DNA from: CAYZJV01 sp964473245
GTDB taxonomy: Bacteria > Spirochaetota > Spirochaetia > Sphaerochaetales > Sphaerochaetaceae
Assembly: GCA_964473245.1 (NCBI GenBank)
Contig: CAYYOL010000001.1
Coordinates: 50,303 to 114,302, forward strand
Reading direction: 5' to 3'
DNA: 64,000 bases
Below the pieces are notes generated by a model, which saw only the letters and a program-made list of their open reading frames with translations, searched no databases and was not told where the DNA came from. This document shows, one piece after another, positions 1-8,203 of the stretch. Each line of letters begins with the position of its first letter. The first letter of the stretch is position 1. Both the position numbers and the translations under genes were made by a program.

Positions 1-536
1 AAGGATTTGCCCACTTGAGCAATCCCGAAGGGAATCTTCACCCTGCTACTCTGCACCACATTCTTGAAATCGACATAGATACCCTGTGCGGTTTCGGGTC
101 TCAGGTAGACGATTGAGGAGTCATCGTGCACTGCTCCCATATGTGTAGAGAACATAAGGTTGAAGTTTCTTGGTTCAGTGAACGAACCGGATGTACCACA
201 CGTGGGGCAAGCACCCTGCAAATCGATCATATCGGTTCTAAACCGACTCTTGCACTGTCTGCAGTCCACCATGGGGTCTGTAAAGTTGGAGACATGTCCA
301 CTTGCTTCCCACACTTTCGGGTGCATGAGTATCGAGGCATCGAGCCCTACAATATTGTCGTGCATCTGAGTCATTTCTTTCCACCAGAAGTCACGAATGT
401 TGTTCTTGAGCTCGACTCCGAGCGGACCGTAGTCCCATGCTCCGGTGAGTCCTCCATAGATTTCACTTGATTGGTAGATAAAACCTCGTCTCTTGCACAG
501 AGATACCAGTTTGTCCATTGTTGTCGTTTCAGCCAT
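1..536 (-). CDS. glyS: Glycyl-tRNA synthetase, N-terminal part (runs off window)
   Basis: Class II synthetase that charges tRNA-Gly. The first ~178 residues are visible and match the bacterial/eukaryal dimeric GlyRS type (single-chain, not GlyQ+GlyS). Early residues read GFIYQSSEIYGG and WDYGPLG, the family's motif-1 region. A zinc-type pair follows (CRQC near residue 92, CPTC near 109), then the RPETAQGIYV motif typical of this enzyme. The ATG overlaps the gltX stop (TAATG), so the two are translationally coupled in one operon. The C-terminal catalytic remainder and anticodon domain lie outside the window. Confidence 0.95.
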   Translation of the reverse strand, partial: MAETTTMDKLVSLCKRRGFIYQSSEIYGGLTGAWDYGPLGVELKNNIRDFWWKEMTQMHDNIVGLDASILMHPKVWEASGHVSNFTDPMVDCRQCKSRFRTDMIDLQGACPTCGTSGSFTEPRNFNLMFSTHMGAVHDDSSIVYLRPETAQGIYVDFKNVVQSSRVKIPFGIAQVGKS

Positions 537-2014
537 TATGCAACCTCATTCTTCAGTATCGAGATAGCCCGTTCCAGACGGGCGACAGCAGTATCGAGTC
601 CCAGCAGTCTAATCGAATCGAACAGTGGCGGACTTACCGTACTACCGGTCACCGCAACACGAATCGGCATGAACACACCATTCACTTTGATTTCCAGCTC
701 CTGAGAAATATCCATGAGCGACTGCTCCACATGAGAATCCGCTTCTGTAGCCATTGAGCGTATCACAGGAAGCGCTTTCTCGAGTACCTGAAGCGTCGTC
801 TCCATATCCTGCTTTTTAGGAAGCAGAGCAGTTGCCTCAGGTGGTTCAATATCGGTAAACAGGAATCTACTCATATCCACTACATCTGAGAGAACCTTGA
901 GTCTCTCCTTGACCAGTGGAACCAGTGCAGAAACCGTTTTCGTTTGATCTTCGGTTAGCTTGGATCCTACGAAACCAGCATGTTCGAGGTATGGAAGAAG
1001 CATGGAGGCGAGCTCTTCATCGCTCTTTTTACGAATATACATGCCATTATACCAATCCAGCTTCTTGTAATCGAAGACTCCAGGAGCCTTGGTGATCTTG
1101 TCGAGACTGAACAATTCACACAACTCCTCTTTGGAGAAGAATTCTCTTTCACCATCGTACGACCAGCCGACCATACTCACATAATTCGTTAGCGCCTCAG
1201 GAAGATACCCTTTCTCACGGAAATCCCGAACAGCAGTGGATCCGTGTCGCTTCGAGAGTTTCTGCCCATCCTTTCCCATGACCATAGGGAGGTGACAGTA
1301 AACCGGGGGATCCCAGCCAAACGCTTCATACAGCAAGATATGCAACGGACCGGATGGAATCCACTCCTGGGCACGCATGATGTGCGTGATCCCCATGAGG
1401 TGATCATCTATGACATTGGCCAAGTGGTAGGTGGGATATCCGTCCGATTTCAGTAAAACCGGATCGGGATTCACATCGCTATTCCTTCGCGTAATATCTC
1501 CCATGAGCACATCGTGAAATGTGGTCTTCCCTTCGAGGGGAACTTTGAGACGGACAACCGATGGGAGCCCCTGTTGCTCGAGCTCAGCCCGCTCTTCAGT
1601 AGAGAGATTCCTGCAGTGGCGGTCATACCCCTGTTGCTTTGCTTTACTCGCGACCTGTTTCTGTCGAAGGTCCGACAAACGGTCGGCAGTACAGTAGCAC
1701 CGGTAGGCTTTATCTTCAGAAATCAGTTTTTCGGCATACTCTTGATAGAGAGCGAACCGTTCACTCTGGACATACGGCCCACAGGATCCCCCAACGAGTG
1801 GACCTTCATCCCACTCGACTCCGAGCCAGGCGAGGGTATCGTAGAGATCTTGCAACGCTTCCTGTGTAGATCTATCCTGGTCAGTGTCTTCCACACGCAG
1901 AATAAACTTGCCATTTTGAGACCGTGCAAAAAAATAGTTGAACAATGCAGTCCTGATCCCACCAATATGCTGCATACCGGTGGGCGACGGTGCGTAACGA
2001 ACACGAACACTCAT
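536..2014 (-). CDS. gltX: Glutamyl-tRNA synthetase
   Basis: Class I aminoacyl-tRNA synthetase, 492 aa, normal family length. The N-terminus carries the HIGH-type motif as HIGG within PSPTGMQHIGG (residue ~10-20). The KMSKS motif appears as KLSKRHG near residue 255. An alpha-helical anticodon-binding domain follows. The ATG at 2014 has an upstream GGAGGAG Shine-Dalgarno. The stop overlaps the glyS start by one base, so both are made from the same mRNA. Whether it is discriminating or non-discriminating (also charging tRNA-Gln) cannot be told by eye. Confidence 0.96.
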   Translation of the reverse strand: MSVRVRYAPSPTGMQHIGGIRTALFNYFFARSQNGKFILRVEDTDQDRSTQEALQDLYDTLAWLGVEWDEGPLVGGSCGPYVQSERFALYQEYAEKLISEDKAYRCYCTADRLSDLRQKQVASKAKQQGYDRHCRNLSTEERAELEQQGLPSVVRLKVPLEGKTTFHDVLMGDITRRNSDVNPDPVLLKSDGYPTYHLANVIDDHLMGITHIMRAQEWIPSGPLHILLYEAFGWDPPVYCHLPMVMGKDGQKLSKRHGSTAVRDFREKGYLPEALTNYVSMVGWSYDGEREFFSKEELCELFSLDKITKAPGVFDYKKLDWYNGMYIRKKSDEELASMLLPYLEHAGFVGSKLTEDQTKTVSALVPLVKERLKVLSDVVDMSRFLFTDIEPPEATALLPKKQDMETTLQVLEKALPVIRSMATEADSHVEQSLMDISQELEIKVNGVFMPIRVAVTGSTVSPPLFDSIRLLGLDTAVARLERAISILKNEVA

Positions 2015-2288
2015 GGGGAAATACTCCTCCTATCCGGAATAGGTGTAACCGGTAGTTACAGTTTTAGTATAAAAAGAGAAAAGTAGCAACAACCCCACTC
2101 TGAGAGCCACTCAGGAGGATACTGGAAATAGTGATGCTCACAAGCGTTTTTCGAAAGGGATATGGGTAACCAGAGGTATCGGAGTCACACGCAAGAGGGC
2201 CACCAGGATTCTTGTGTCCCCTGCCCTTATTCAAGAGAGTGATCAATGTAGGTCCATCCTCTCTCGATTCGCTCGACGATCAATCCTG
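2015..2288. other. Intergenic stretch upstream of gltX
   Basis: No convincing gene. It holds the gltX Shine-Dalgarno and a small hairpin (GTAAC 2045-2049 with GTTAC 2055-2059) that would lie in the gltX leader. A TATACT box read on the minus strand just upstream is a possible -10, but no well-spaced -35 was found. The only ORF here is a 60-residue minus-strand frame without a Shine-Dalgarno and with atypical composition. No clear terminator was found for the hydrolase gene that ends at 2289. Confidence 0.5.
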
Positions 2289-3092
2289 CTACGAGCGGGA
2301 CAGCCAAGCTACCGTCTCATCCATAGCTTTCTCTCTACTGATATCGTCGATATCGTACGGAATCATGTGGGTAGCTTGCTCAAGGTGAACCCAGCGATTC
2401 TTTCCAGCACCGATCTCGGCAACCATGCTTCCAGCATGGGAGGAGACTGTCGTATCGAGACCTCCGGTGAAAACCAGCACATCGGTCTGCGTGTTCGGTA
2501 ATAGAGCAACAGCCTCCCGTTGAATCAGTGCAAGTTGTCTAAGTTGGCGAAAATAGTGCCAACTCCAGTATTCTTTACCCATGTAAGCGTCGTCATCGGG
2601 ATCGCGATCATCGAAGAAGGTAAATCGAGAGTCGGCCTCCCAGGGCCTGCTCTTTTTCTTCACGAACACTCCAAGGAGCGTGACCAACGGAAGAGACAAC
2701 GATGGAATGCTGAGGGCAGGCGCATAGAGCACTGCGCGTGATACTCCGTGTCGGTGTGCGAGCATCACGGCTATTGCACCACCCATGGAGTGACCAACAA
2801 GTGACACCTGTTCATAGATGGAGGCTTTTTCCAGATAGGTCCGCTCAGCCTCTCCAATCCAATCGAACCTCGTGGTATGCAGAAAATCGGTTCCATTGGT
2901 ACCATGACCTGGGTATCGGGGAACGAAGACATCGAACCCAGCATCGAACAATCGCTTTGCCGGCAACGCCAGCTCTCCAGGATATCCAGAGTAGCCATGT
3001 AGACAGACCACCGCTTGTTTCACCGGGGTATCGTGCACTAATTCAATCGGTCGTGCACACCTTCGAACTGAGTGAGTTGTCTGTTCTCGCAT
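2289..3092 (-). CDS. Alpha/beta hydrolase (carboxylesterase / monoacylglycerol lipase type)
   Basis: A 267-aa serine hydrolase. The oxyanion strand CLHGYSG sits near residue 31, the nucleophile elbow GHSMGG near residue 100, a probable catalytic Asp in GGLDTTV near 211 and the His in ATHMI near 241. This arrangement matches the Est30 / monoacylglycerol-lipase group, which cleaves carboxyl esters or lysolipids in the cytoplasm. No signal peptide is seen. It starts 18 nt after the LuxR-type regulator's stop, so it is the last gene of the PHP-RloA-RloB-LuxR operon. The substrate is unknown; a link to the RloAB-like genes is only positional. Confidence 0.85.
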   Translation of the reverse strand: MREQTTHSVRRCARPIELVHDTPVKQAVVCLHGYSGYPGELALPAKRLFDAGFDVFVPRYPGHGTNGTDFLHTTRFDWIGEAERTYLEKASIYEQVSLVGHSMGGAIAVMLAHRHGVSRAVLYAPALSIPSLSLPLVTLLGVFVKKKSRPWEADSRFTFFDDRDPDDDAYMGKEYWSWHYFRQLRQLALIQREAVALLPNTQTDVLVFTGGLDTTVSSHAGSMVAEIGAGKNRWVHLEQATHMIPYDIDDISREKAMDETVAWLSRS

Positions 3093-3110
3093 ATCGCATC
3101 ACCCTCTCTT

Positions 3111-3995
3111 TTACGGTTGATTGAGTGCATTCAGTAAGTCGATTCTACTTCGAACCTTCATCTTGGTGAAAATGTTCGCAACATGATTGTTTACTGTGTT
3201 GACTGAGATGTCAAGTTCCGCAGCTATCTCCTTGTTCGTGTAACCTGACTTGATCAACTCCACGACTGAGAACTCCCGCTCGGTGATATGGAACTTCTCG
3301 AGTCTATCTCTGGTCAATTCTCGAACCGGCTCGTACGGCATGCGCCTGAAGTAGATGAAGAGATAGACGAGAATGATGATGGAGAATGCCATAAAATAGA
3401 TTGGATAGGTGATATACCGCCATTGTGGATAGATGAGACTCACGATAAGCAGAGGCATCATCACGAATGACAGTATGATGATTGCCTTGCACACCGTTCT
3501 GACATCGTTTTGATTGATAGTCTTGAGATTCTTGATGATCACGAAGATGCAAAAGAAGAGCGTGCTCACAAAAATGAGCATCATAACTGTCTGAAACACC
3601 CAAATGGATGAGAAGATTGTATAGAGGATGGAAATGGCCATATATACAGAACCAAGTACGAAAAAGATAGTTTTATAGGGATTTCTCCACGGTTGCGCTA
3701 TAACCCATGTCGTGAAGAATGGAACGAACACGACAAGAAAGCTCACGTTCGCTGCTAAAAGGCTCTGAACTACAATGCCAGAGACCGTGGCCACCGTGTC
3801 TCCGAGAAACACTTCCACGAAAACCTTGAGTACTTGAAGCACCATGACCAGCAACAGAGAAGCATGGAAAGTGATGAAATACTTGGTCCAATTGTATGTC
3901 TCACGGATATGAAATACCACAGAGAGCACGAGGGTCATGCACCCTGTGGCGAATGCGAGCATGTATAGGAGTAAGGTGAATCCCTGTCCTACCAT
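3111..3995 (-). CDS. Membrane-anchored LuxR-family transcriptional regulator
   Basis: 294 aa. The first ~210 residues contain about seven hydrophobic segments (e.g. TLLLYMLAFATG, SLLLVMVLQVL, IIILSFVMMPLLIVSLIY, IIILVYLFIYF). A C-terminal LuxR/GerE helix-turn-helix follows, with TEREFSVVELIKSGYTNKEIA and ISVNTVNNHVANIFTKMKV. The topology suggests a membrane-bound one-component sensor-regulator. The ATG is one base after the rloB-like stop (TAAGATG) with only a weak GAAG-type Shine-Dalgarno, so it is probably translationally coupled to it. It may control the operon in which it lies; the signal is unknown. Confidence 0.85.
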   Translation of the reverse strand: MVGQGFTLLLYMLAFATGCMTLVLSVVFHIRETYNWTKYFITFHASLLLVMVLQVLKVFVEVFLGDTVATVSGIVVQSLLAANVSFLVVFVPFFTTWVIAQPWRNPYKTIFFVLGSVYMAISILYTIFSSIWVFQTVMMLIFVSTLFFCIFVIIKNLKTINQNDVRTVCKAIIILSFVMMPLLIVSLIYPQWRYITYPIYFMAFSIIILVYLFIYFRRMPYEPVRELTRDRLEKFHITEREFSVVELIKSGYTNKEIAAELDISVNTVNNHVANIFTKMKVRSRIDLLNALNQP

Positions 3996-3996
3996 C

Positions 3997-4641
3997 TTAG
4001 GCGTTCTTCAAACCGATCAGTTTCTGATTATGAGTCATGTCTGCGGTGCCACAGATATCCGATATCTCGGTGAGGAGTTTGGTCATATTCACCGGTGGCA
4101 CTGATCCACTTCTCTGTTTCGCGATCGTGTTGTAATTCCCTGCGTTCACCGCAGCTTGTGCCTTCGCCGGGAACAATTTAAGGTGAAGTGCTGAACCTGC
4201 ATTCAGAAGATAGTTCGCGTCTGCAGAGAATCCGGGAAAGACTCCTTTCAATGCACTCTCGACAACTGCAGTATCTCCGATCGGCATGCGAGGACTCTGC
4301 ACATGCAACAAATACCAGAGTGAAATGTCTGGGTTGATCCAAGCTAATTGCACCTGCTTCTTCTTCGCAAACTCAAGATATTCGCTCACCTGCTCTCCCT
4401 GAACACCTAGCTGGGAGAAGCCGAAGACACACCATGTGCTGTCGAATTTCTCCCTCGTCCTCATTTTATGAGCCGTCTTGATAAGATCTTCGAGCGTCTC
4501 TGCCTCTTGAGCCCAGAGCACTGTCATATTGGTGTACCTGCAATCCTTGCGCATCTGGGAAAAGTAGAGAGACTCTGCCTCAGAAGCGGTGACGACAAGC
4601 AAGGTCTTCCTTGGTTTTTCATTTATTTTCCTGCGTCTCAT
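3997..4641 (-). CDS. RloB-like (Toprim-type) protein, degenerate
   Basis: 214 aa. The layout matches RloB (also the AbiLii component of AbiL abortive infection): an N-terminal beta-strand entering the Toprim motif (LLVVTASEAESLYF, residues ~12-25), a central VFGFSQ strand and a WINPDISLWYLLHV segment equal to the family NP..(E)LW..LH signature. The acidic residues expected in the first two motifs (EG and DxD) are replaced by AS and GFS, and the Glu before LW is Ser, so nuclease/Toprim chemistry is probably lost. The ATG at 4641 has AAAGGAG 8 nt upstream and lies one base after the RloA-like stop. A longer frame reaching back to 4704 would overlap RloA and lacks such a site. Confidence 0.7.
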   Translation of the reverse strand: MRRRKINEKPRKTLLVVTASEAESLYFSQMRKDCRYTNMTVLWAQEAETLEDLIKTAHKMRTREKFDSTWCVFGFSQLGVQGEQVSEYLEFAKKKQVQLAWINPDISLWYLLHVQSPRMPIGDTAVVESALKGVFPGFSADANYLLNAGSALHLKLFPAKAQAAVNAGNYNTIAKQRSGSVPPVNMTKLLTEISDICGTADMTHNQKLIGLKNA

Positions 4642-4642
4642 T

Positions 4643-5878
4643 TCACTGCTCCTTTGTTTCGGTATCGACGAATTTGAATTCGCTGGTAATGGGGAGCGCC
4701 CCAAACGAACCGTTCATGTAGAACTGACCGGTCATGTCTCTCTTTGCCTTGGAGAACTTGAAATCGGCAAGACTAAAATAGACGGTTGCCGAGTCGGCGC
4801 TTTTCTGTGCAAACCAAATTGCATCGCGTCGCAACACACCATCCTTCAACAATGAAGGATTGCAGTCAACTGCGAGAATCTGTGATCCATGCTTTGTATT
4901 GTTCGCTTCAAAGACCTCTACTACATGCTCAAGAGCATATGGATGGAGGAGCATGCCAAAATCGTCTATGACGAGACAGCGTTTGGAGACGAAGCTCTCG
5001 AACATGGCAACCGCGATCGAGGTAAGACGGCGCAGACTAAGCGACTCGTTCGAAAAGTAGGAGGCATAGTGTTGCGTGACATTCGTATGAACGAATATAA
5101 GCCTGTCCTCCTGGAACCGGACATCACGAATATCGGTTATATCGATACTCCAGAGGAAGTCTATCAACTCCTTCTTCCATGAGGGGTGTTTCTTCAGTTG
5201 TTCCACTATGACTTTCTCGCTCACACTGGACAAGCCGAAAGGAAGAATCATCAACTCATCGGTAAACCAGGTGAAGAGCGGAAGGAGTGTGCCACTCCCC
5301 TTTCTGGCAGCTGCTGCGAGATAGGTATGATTGTGCGGAACCTTTCCGACGATTCTCTTCTTCTCTCCACGGAACATTTTTCCCCAACGATAGGTATAAT
5401 TCAGTTCCTCAGCAGTACCATCGACCAGTTTTCGCTCGAACATGAGCTTTCTGGAACGACCGACATAGAAATGGTATGACTCCTCATAGATTCGCGAACG
5501 ATCTGCGACAAGCGAGTACTTCCCAACCAGAGCTTGCCCAGACTCCTCGTCCGTTCCCATCACCAGTTCCAAAGTGATATCGGCCGGACCCCCCTTCTCT
5601 TCTGCATAGGCGAATGCCGTTCCTGCAAGGAGTTGCAGTGGATTCTCCATCTCCGGATCGGCAACCACGATTGCTTTCAGTGCTTCCAGAGCACGAACAA
5701 ACGTACTCTTTCCTGCTCCATTTGGCCCAATGATAGCCACCGACTTGATTACTTTCAGTTTGTCACTCACCTCAACCACTTTCTCGGCAGCAAGTCTGTT
5801 GTCCTTGAGAGCTTCGAATGAGATTGTCTGTGAGTCTCGTACTGAACGAAAATTCGAAATTGTCATGTCCAGTAACAT
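4643..5878 (-). CDS. RloA-like AAA/ABC-type ATPase (AAA15 group)
   Basis: 411 aa. Typical RloA/AbiLi beginning (TISNFRSVRDSQTISF) followed by a perfect Walker A, GPNGAGKST, at ~residue 52-60. The C-terminal part has the family pattern LRRDAIWFAQK ... FSLADFK ... FYMNGSFGALP. The core catalytic elements differ from relatives: the signature region reads SLSLRRL without the usual Gly, Walker B is LVIDDFG instead of xxxDE, and the switch region reads LAVDCN instead of a TTH-type motif. ATP binding is plausible; hydrolysis may be impaired. Good Shine-Dalgarno (GGGGG) 7 nt before the ATG, 11 nt after the PHP gene. Confidence 0.8.
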   Translation of the reverse strand: MLLDMTISNFRSVRDSQTISFEALKDNRLAAEKVVEVSDKLKVIKSVAIIGPNGAGKSTFVRALEALKAIVVADPEMENPLQLLAGTAFAYAEEKGGPADITLELVMGTDEESGQALVGKYSLVADRSRIYEESYHFYVGRSRKLMFERKLVDGTAEELNYTYRWGKMFRGEKKRIVGKVPHNHTYLAAAARKGSGTLLPLFTWFTDELMILPFGLSSVSEKVIVEQLKKHPSWKKELIDFLWSIDITDIRDVRFQEDRLIFVHTNVTQHYASYFSNESLSLRRLTSIAVAMFESFVSKRCLVIDDFGMLLHPYALEHVVEVFEANNTKHGSQILAVDCNPSLLKDGVLRRDAIWFAQKSADSATVYFSLADFKFSKAKRDMTGQFYMNGSFGALPITSEFKFVDTETKEQ

Positions 5879-5889
5879 GTATGTTCCCC

Positions 5890-6543
5890 CTATTGCTTAG
5901 ACGTCCGCGATTGAAAAATATTCTCCATTCTGTGCAACACGTCCCGATGCGTATGCAACGCAGAGACGAGTCGAGCAGGCAGGGTCTCGTCACCATGATT
6001 ATCTCCAGCTATAATATCAACCATACCAAGTTCGAGGAACCGATCGGCGTCACCTTTCTCGACTCCCTCTACATTGCACTGGAAGAAGACTCCCATTTCC
6101 CTCAGTTGCTGCGCAGTCTTATTCTCGACTGAGAACCAACTATACCGCTCGATATGTGCCAGTATGACCGAATAGCCCCGCTTTCTCAGCGCGTAAGCAT
6201 GATTGAGTAGAAATAGCGGTTCGGTCCTCGTGTCTACTTCCAACAAAACATAGTTGTTGATAAATGGGAGCACCTGCGGATCGACGGTGCCACCAACGTA
6301 GGTCTCACTGCCGAGTAGCAACTCAACACCGAGTTTATGGGCCTCTTCTTCTGCCCATGCGTACATTGGCCTGATGTTCTTGGTTCTTGTCGAAACCAAC
6401 GGATTATACAAGTGTGGTGTGGTTACCACTCGATCGAATCCCGCATCCGCGTAGGCTCTGAGCAAATTCAGACACATGTCCTTAGTTCGGACTCCATCGT
6501 CGACAAATGGCAGCAAATGTGCATGACTTTCAACATATCCCAT
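5890..6543 (-). CDS. PHP-domain phosphoesterase, CpsB/YwqE tyrosine-phosphatase type
   Basis: 217 aa. The metal-binding PHP signature is visible: ESHAHLLPFVDDG at the start (HxH), TTPH near residue 42, a Glu in LGSETYV near 77, AHIERY near 130 and GDNHG near 188. This matches CpsB/CapC manganese-dependent protein-tyrosine phosphatases, which in other bacteria tune polysaccharide export. No partner tyrosine kinase or capsule gene is in the window. The ATG at 6543 is preferred because AGAGG lies 6 nt upstream; a TTG at 6561 in the same frame would place that site inside the gene. First gene of the operon ending at 2289. Confidence 0.82.
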   Translation of the reverse strand: MGYVESHAHLLPFVDDGVRTKDMCLNLLRAYADAGFDRVVTTPHLYNPLVSTRTKNIRPMYAWAEEEAHKLGVELLLGSETYVGGTVDPQVLPFINNYVLLEVDTRTEPLFLLNHAYALRKRGYSVILAHIERYSWFSVENKTAQQLREMGVFFQCNVEGVEKGDADRFLELGMVDIIAGDNHGDETLPARLVSALHTHRDVLHRMENIFQSRTSKQ

Positions 6544-6635
6544 ACGGTACCTCTTTATCAATTATAGCCTGTTTATGTCAATTGGTATATATTAATCCGG
6601 TCATTGTTTCGATAGAGGTACTAAATACAAGAACA

Positions 6636-7172
6636 CTAGAATTCAATGCATGCCTGAGCAGGTACTGCTGCTGTGCGCCATGGGTGTGTAATCTCGACAA
6701 TCTCATGCACCATATCGGCAGCATCCATAAGAAGTTCCGGTGCATCTCGACCGGTGATCACGATATGTGGTCTATACAGATCTCCCGGTAGCGATTCGAG
6801 AAAACCGATGACATCACCGGTCGATACATAGTCGTTTGAGAGCGGATAGGTGAATTCATCGAGTACAATCAACTCATACCTACCACTCATGATCAGTTCC
6901 TTTGCTCGATTCCAACCTCGTTCGCACGCCTGTCGGGTCGGCTCTTCATCCTGCAAATTCCAAAGAAAGCCTTCACCGAAATTCTCCCAAAGGACACCGT
7001 TTTGTTCTGCAAATCGCCTCTCCCCTGTGCGCAACCCCTCCGATTTGATGAACTGAAGCACCGCACAATCTTTCCCATGTCCCAATGTTCGCATGACGAG
7101 CCCCATAGCCGCAGTGGTCTTGCCCTTCCCATTACCTGTATACACTATTGTCAGCGGAATTCTTCTTGTCAT
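6636..7172 (-). CDS. cobO: Cob(I)yrinic acid a,c-diamide adenosyltransferase
   Basis: 178 aa, BtuR/CobO/CobP type. It transfers the adenosyl group from ATP to reduced corrinoid, making adenosylcobalamin precursors or recycling corrinoids. P-loop YTGNGKGKTTAAMG (~residues 11-24), FIKS (~42), LDEFTYPL (~98) and TGRDAP (~131) are diagnostic. The ATG at 7172 has AAGGAG 6 nt upstream; an upstream in-frame extension lacks support and overlaps the lipoprotein gene. It is the last gene of the pdxA-ABC-lipoprotein run. No other cobalamin synthesis gene is nearby, so a salvage role is likely. Confidence 0.93.
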   Translation of the reverse strand: MTRRIPLTIVYTGNGKGKTTAAMGLVMRTLGHGKDCAVLQFIKSEGLRTGERRFAEQNGVLWENFGEGFLWNLQDEEPTRQACERGWNRAKELIMSGRYELIVLDEFTYPLSNDYVSTGDVIGFLESLPGDLYRPHIVITGRDAPELLMDAADMVHEIVEITHPWRTAAVPAQACIEF

Positions 7173-7191
7173 GCTATCTCCTTGCCTCCAA

Positions 7192-8193
7192 CTATTGGCT
7201 CCCGTAAATCTGCAACTCAGCCTCTTCGTGTCTTGCAGCCGTTTGGGACATTCTCTCAAGCTGCCTTTGAGCTCGTGAAACACTACCGTTTTCAACTACC
7301 TTTTCCATAAGAGACAATGCAGTAGTCCGTAGTCCGATCGATTCGGCTATGAGCGCTGCATTGTACCCGGCTCGCGGATCCTGCTGCTCCCTCCAGAGAA
7401 GAGCGAAAGTATCGTAGGCAGCTCTCATTTTCGCCTCCGTGGCATATACATAAGCCTCTTCGAACTGGATGTGCGAGTCTGTATCAGGTTTCAATAGTGC
7501 CACACGGGTAGTCACTCTTTGTGGCACAATGCGCTCGGCAATGATTGTTGCTGCATCGACTGCCATCTCCTCAAGCAAAGGCGTCAAAGATGGAGCAAAG
7601 ATCACTTGAGAAGTATCGGTATCGAGATCATACGTACGCTCATTGATTCTCCGAACGCTCCCTCGATAGACTTCAGAATCGCTTTCAACGGCGATGATAT
7701 GATAGGAGAGTGTTATTCCCACCCGTTGACGAAGATGAAATGTGTATGCTTCGCCACTTTTTCTAGCAAAGATGTATTCATCTACATCGATCGTATCGAT
7801 TCTCGTCTGGACTCGAGCCACAGAAGAGATATGGACATCCGGGTCAGACGAGGTGATCACCGAGATGAATGGTGATTCAACCAGCATCTCGGTCAACGAC
7901 CGAGTAATTGTTGCTGCTGCACTCCGTCCACTCGAGAGTTGGTGACCGGTATACACCTGAACCGGTGCCATCGAGCTGAAATCCTCTACCCTTCTAGGTG
8001 GCTCATTCGAAAGACTGAATCGGTAGGGAGCGACTGGATCGATGATGATTGCCCGATACGCACTCATGTCGTGCTCTGCAGGGACGAAAGAGGAGAGCGT
8101 GATTCGAGTGGCACACCCTGTGGCGATTACTAGGAGAGTAACGAGTAGCGTGAGTAGGATGACATGAATTTGGCGTATCTTTCGACCAATCAA
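7192..8193 (-). CDS. Predicted lipoprotein of unknown function
   Basis: 333 aa. It has a basic N-terminus, a hydrophobic stretch and a lipobox-like ending (VIATGC, Cys at ~27), so it is probably a secreted lipoprotein. The body is soluble; the C-terminal ~80 residues are helical and TPR-like (AYDTFALLWREQ, AGYNAALIAESIG, TTALSLMEKVVENG). I do not recognise the family. The start is TTG at 8193 with AAGGAG six bases upstream; no ATG is as well placed. It lies 10 nt after an ABC permease and may act with that exporter at the envelope. Confidence 0.75.
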   Translation of the reverse strand: MIGRKIRQIHVILLTLLVTLLVIATGCATRITLSSFVPAEHDMSAYRAIIIDPVAPYRFSLSNEPPRRVEDFSSMAPVQVYTGHQLSSGRSAAATITRSLTEMLVESPFISVITSSDPDVHISSVARVQTRIDTIDVDEYIFARKSGEAYTFHLRQRVGITLSYHIIAVESDSEVYRGSVRRINERTYDLDTDTSQVIFAPSLTPLLEEMAVDAATIIAERIVPQRVTTRVALLKPDTDSHIQFEEAYVYATEAKMRAAYDTFALLWREQQDPRAGYNAALIAESIGLRTTALSLMEKVVENGSVSRAQRQLERMSQTAARHEEAELQIYGSQ

Positions 8194-8203
8194 TTGCTAC
8201 TCC

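Noticed and set aside
6543..6561. TTG start for the PHP gene
   Set aside because: The AGAGG ribosome site lies downstream of the TTG and correctly spaced for the ATG at 6543.
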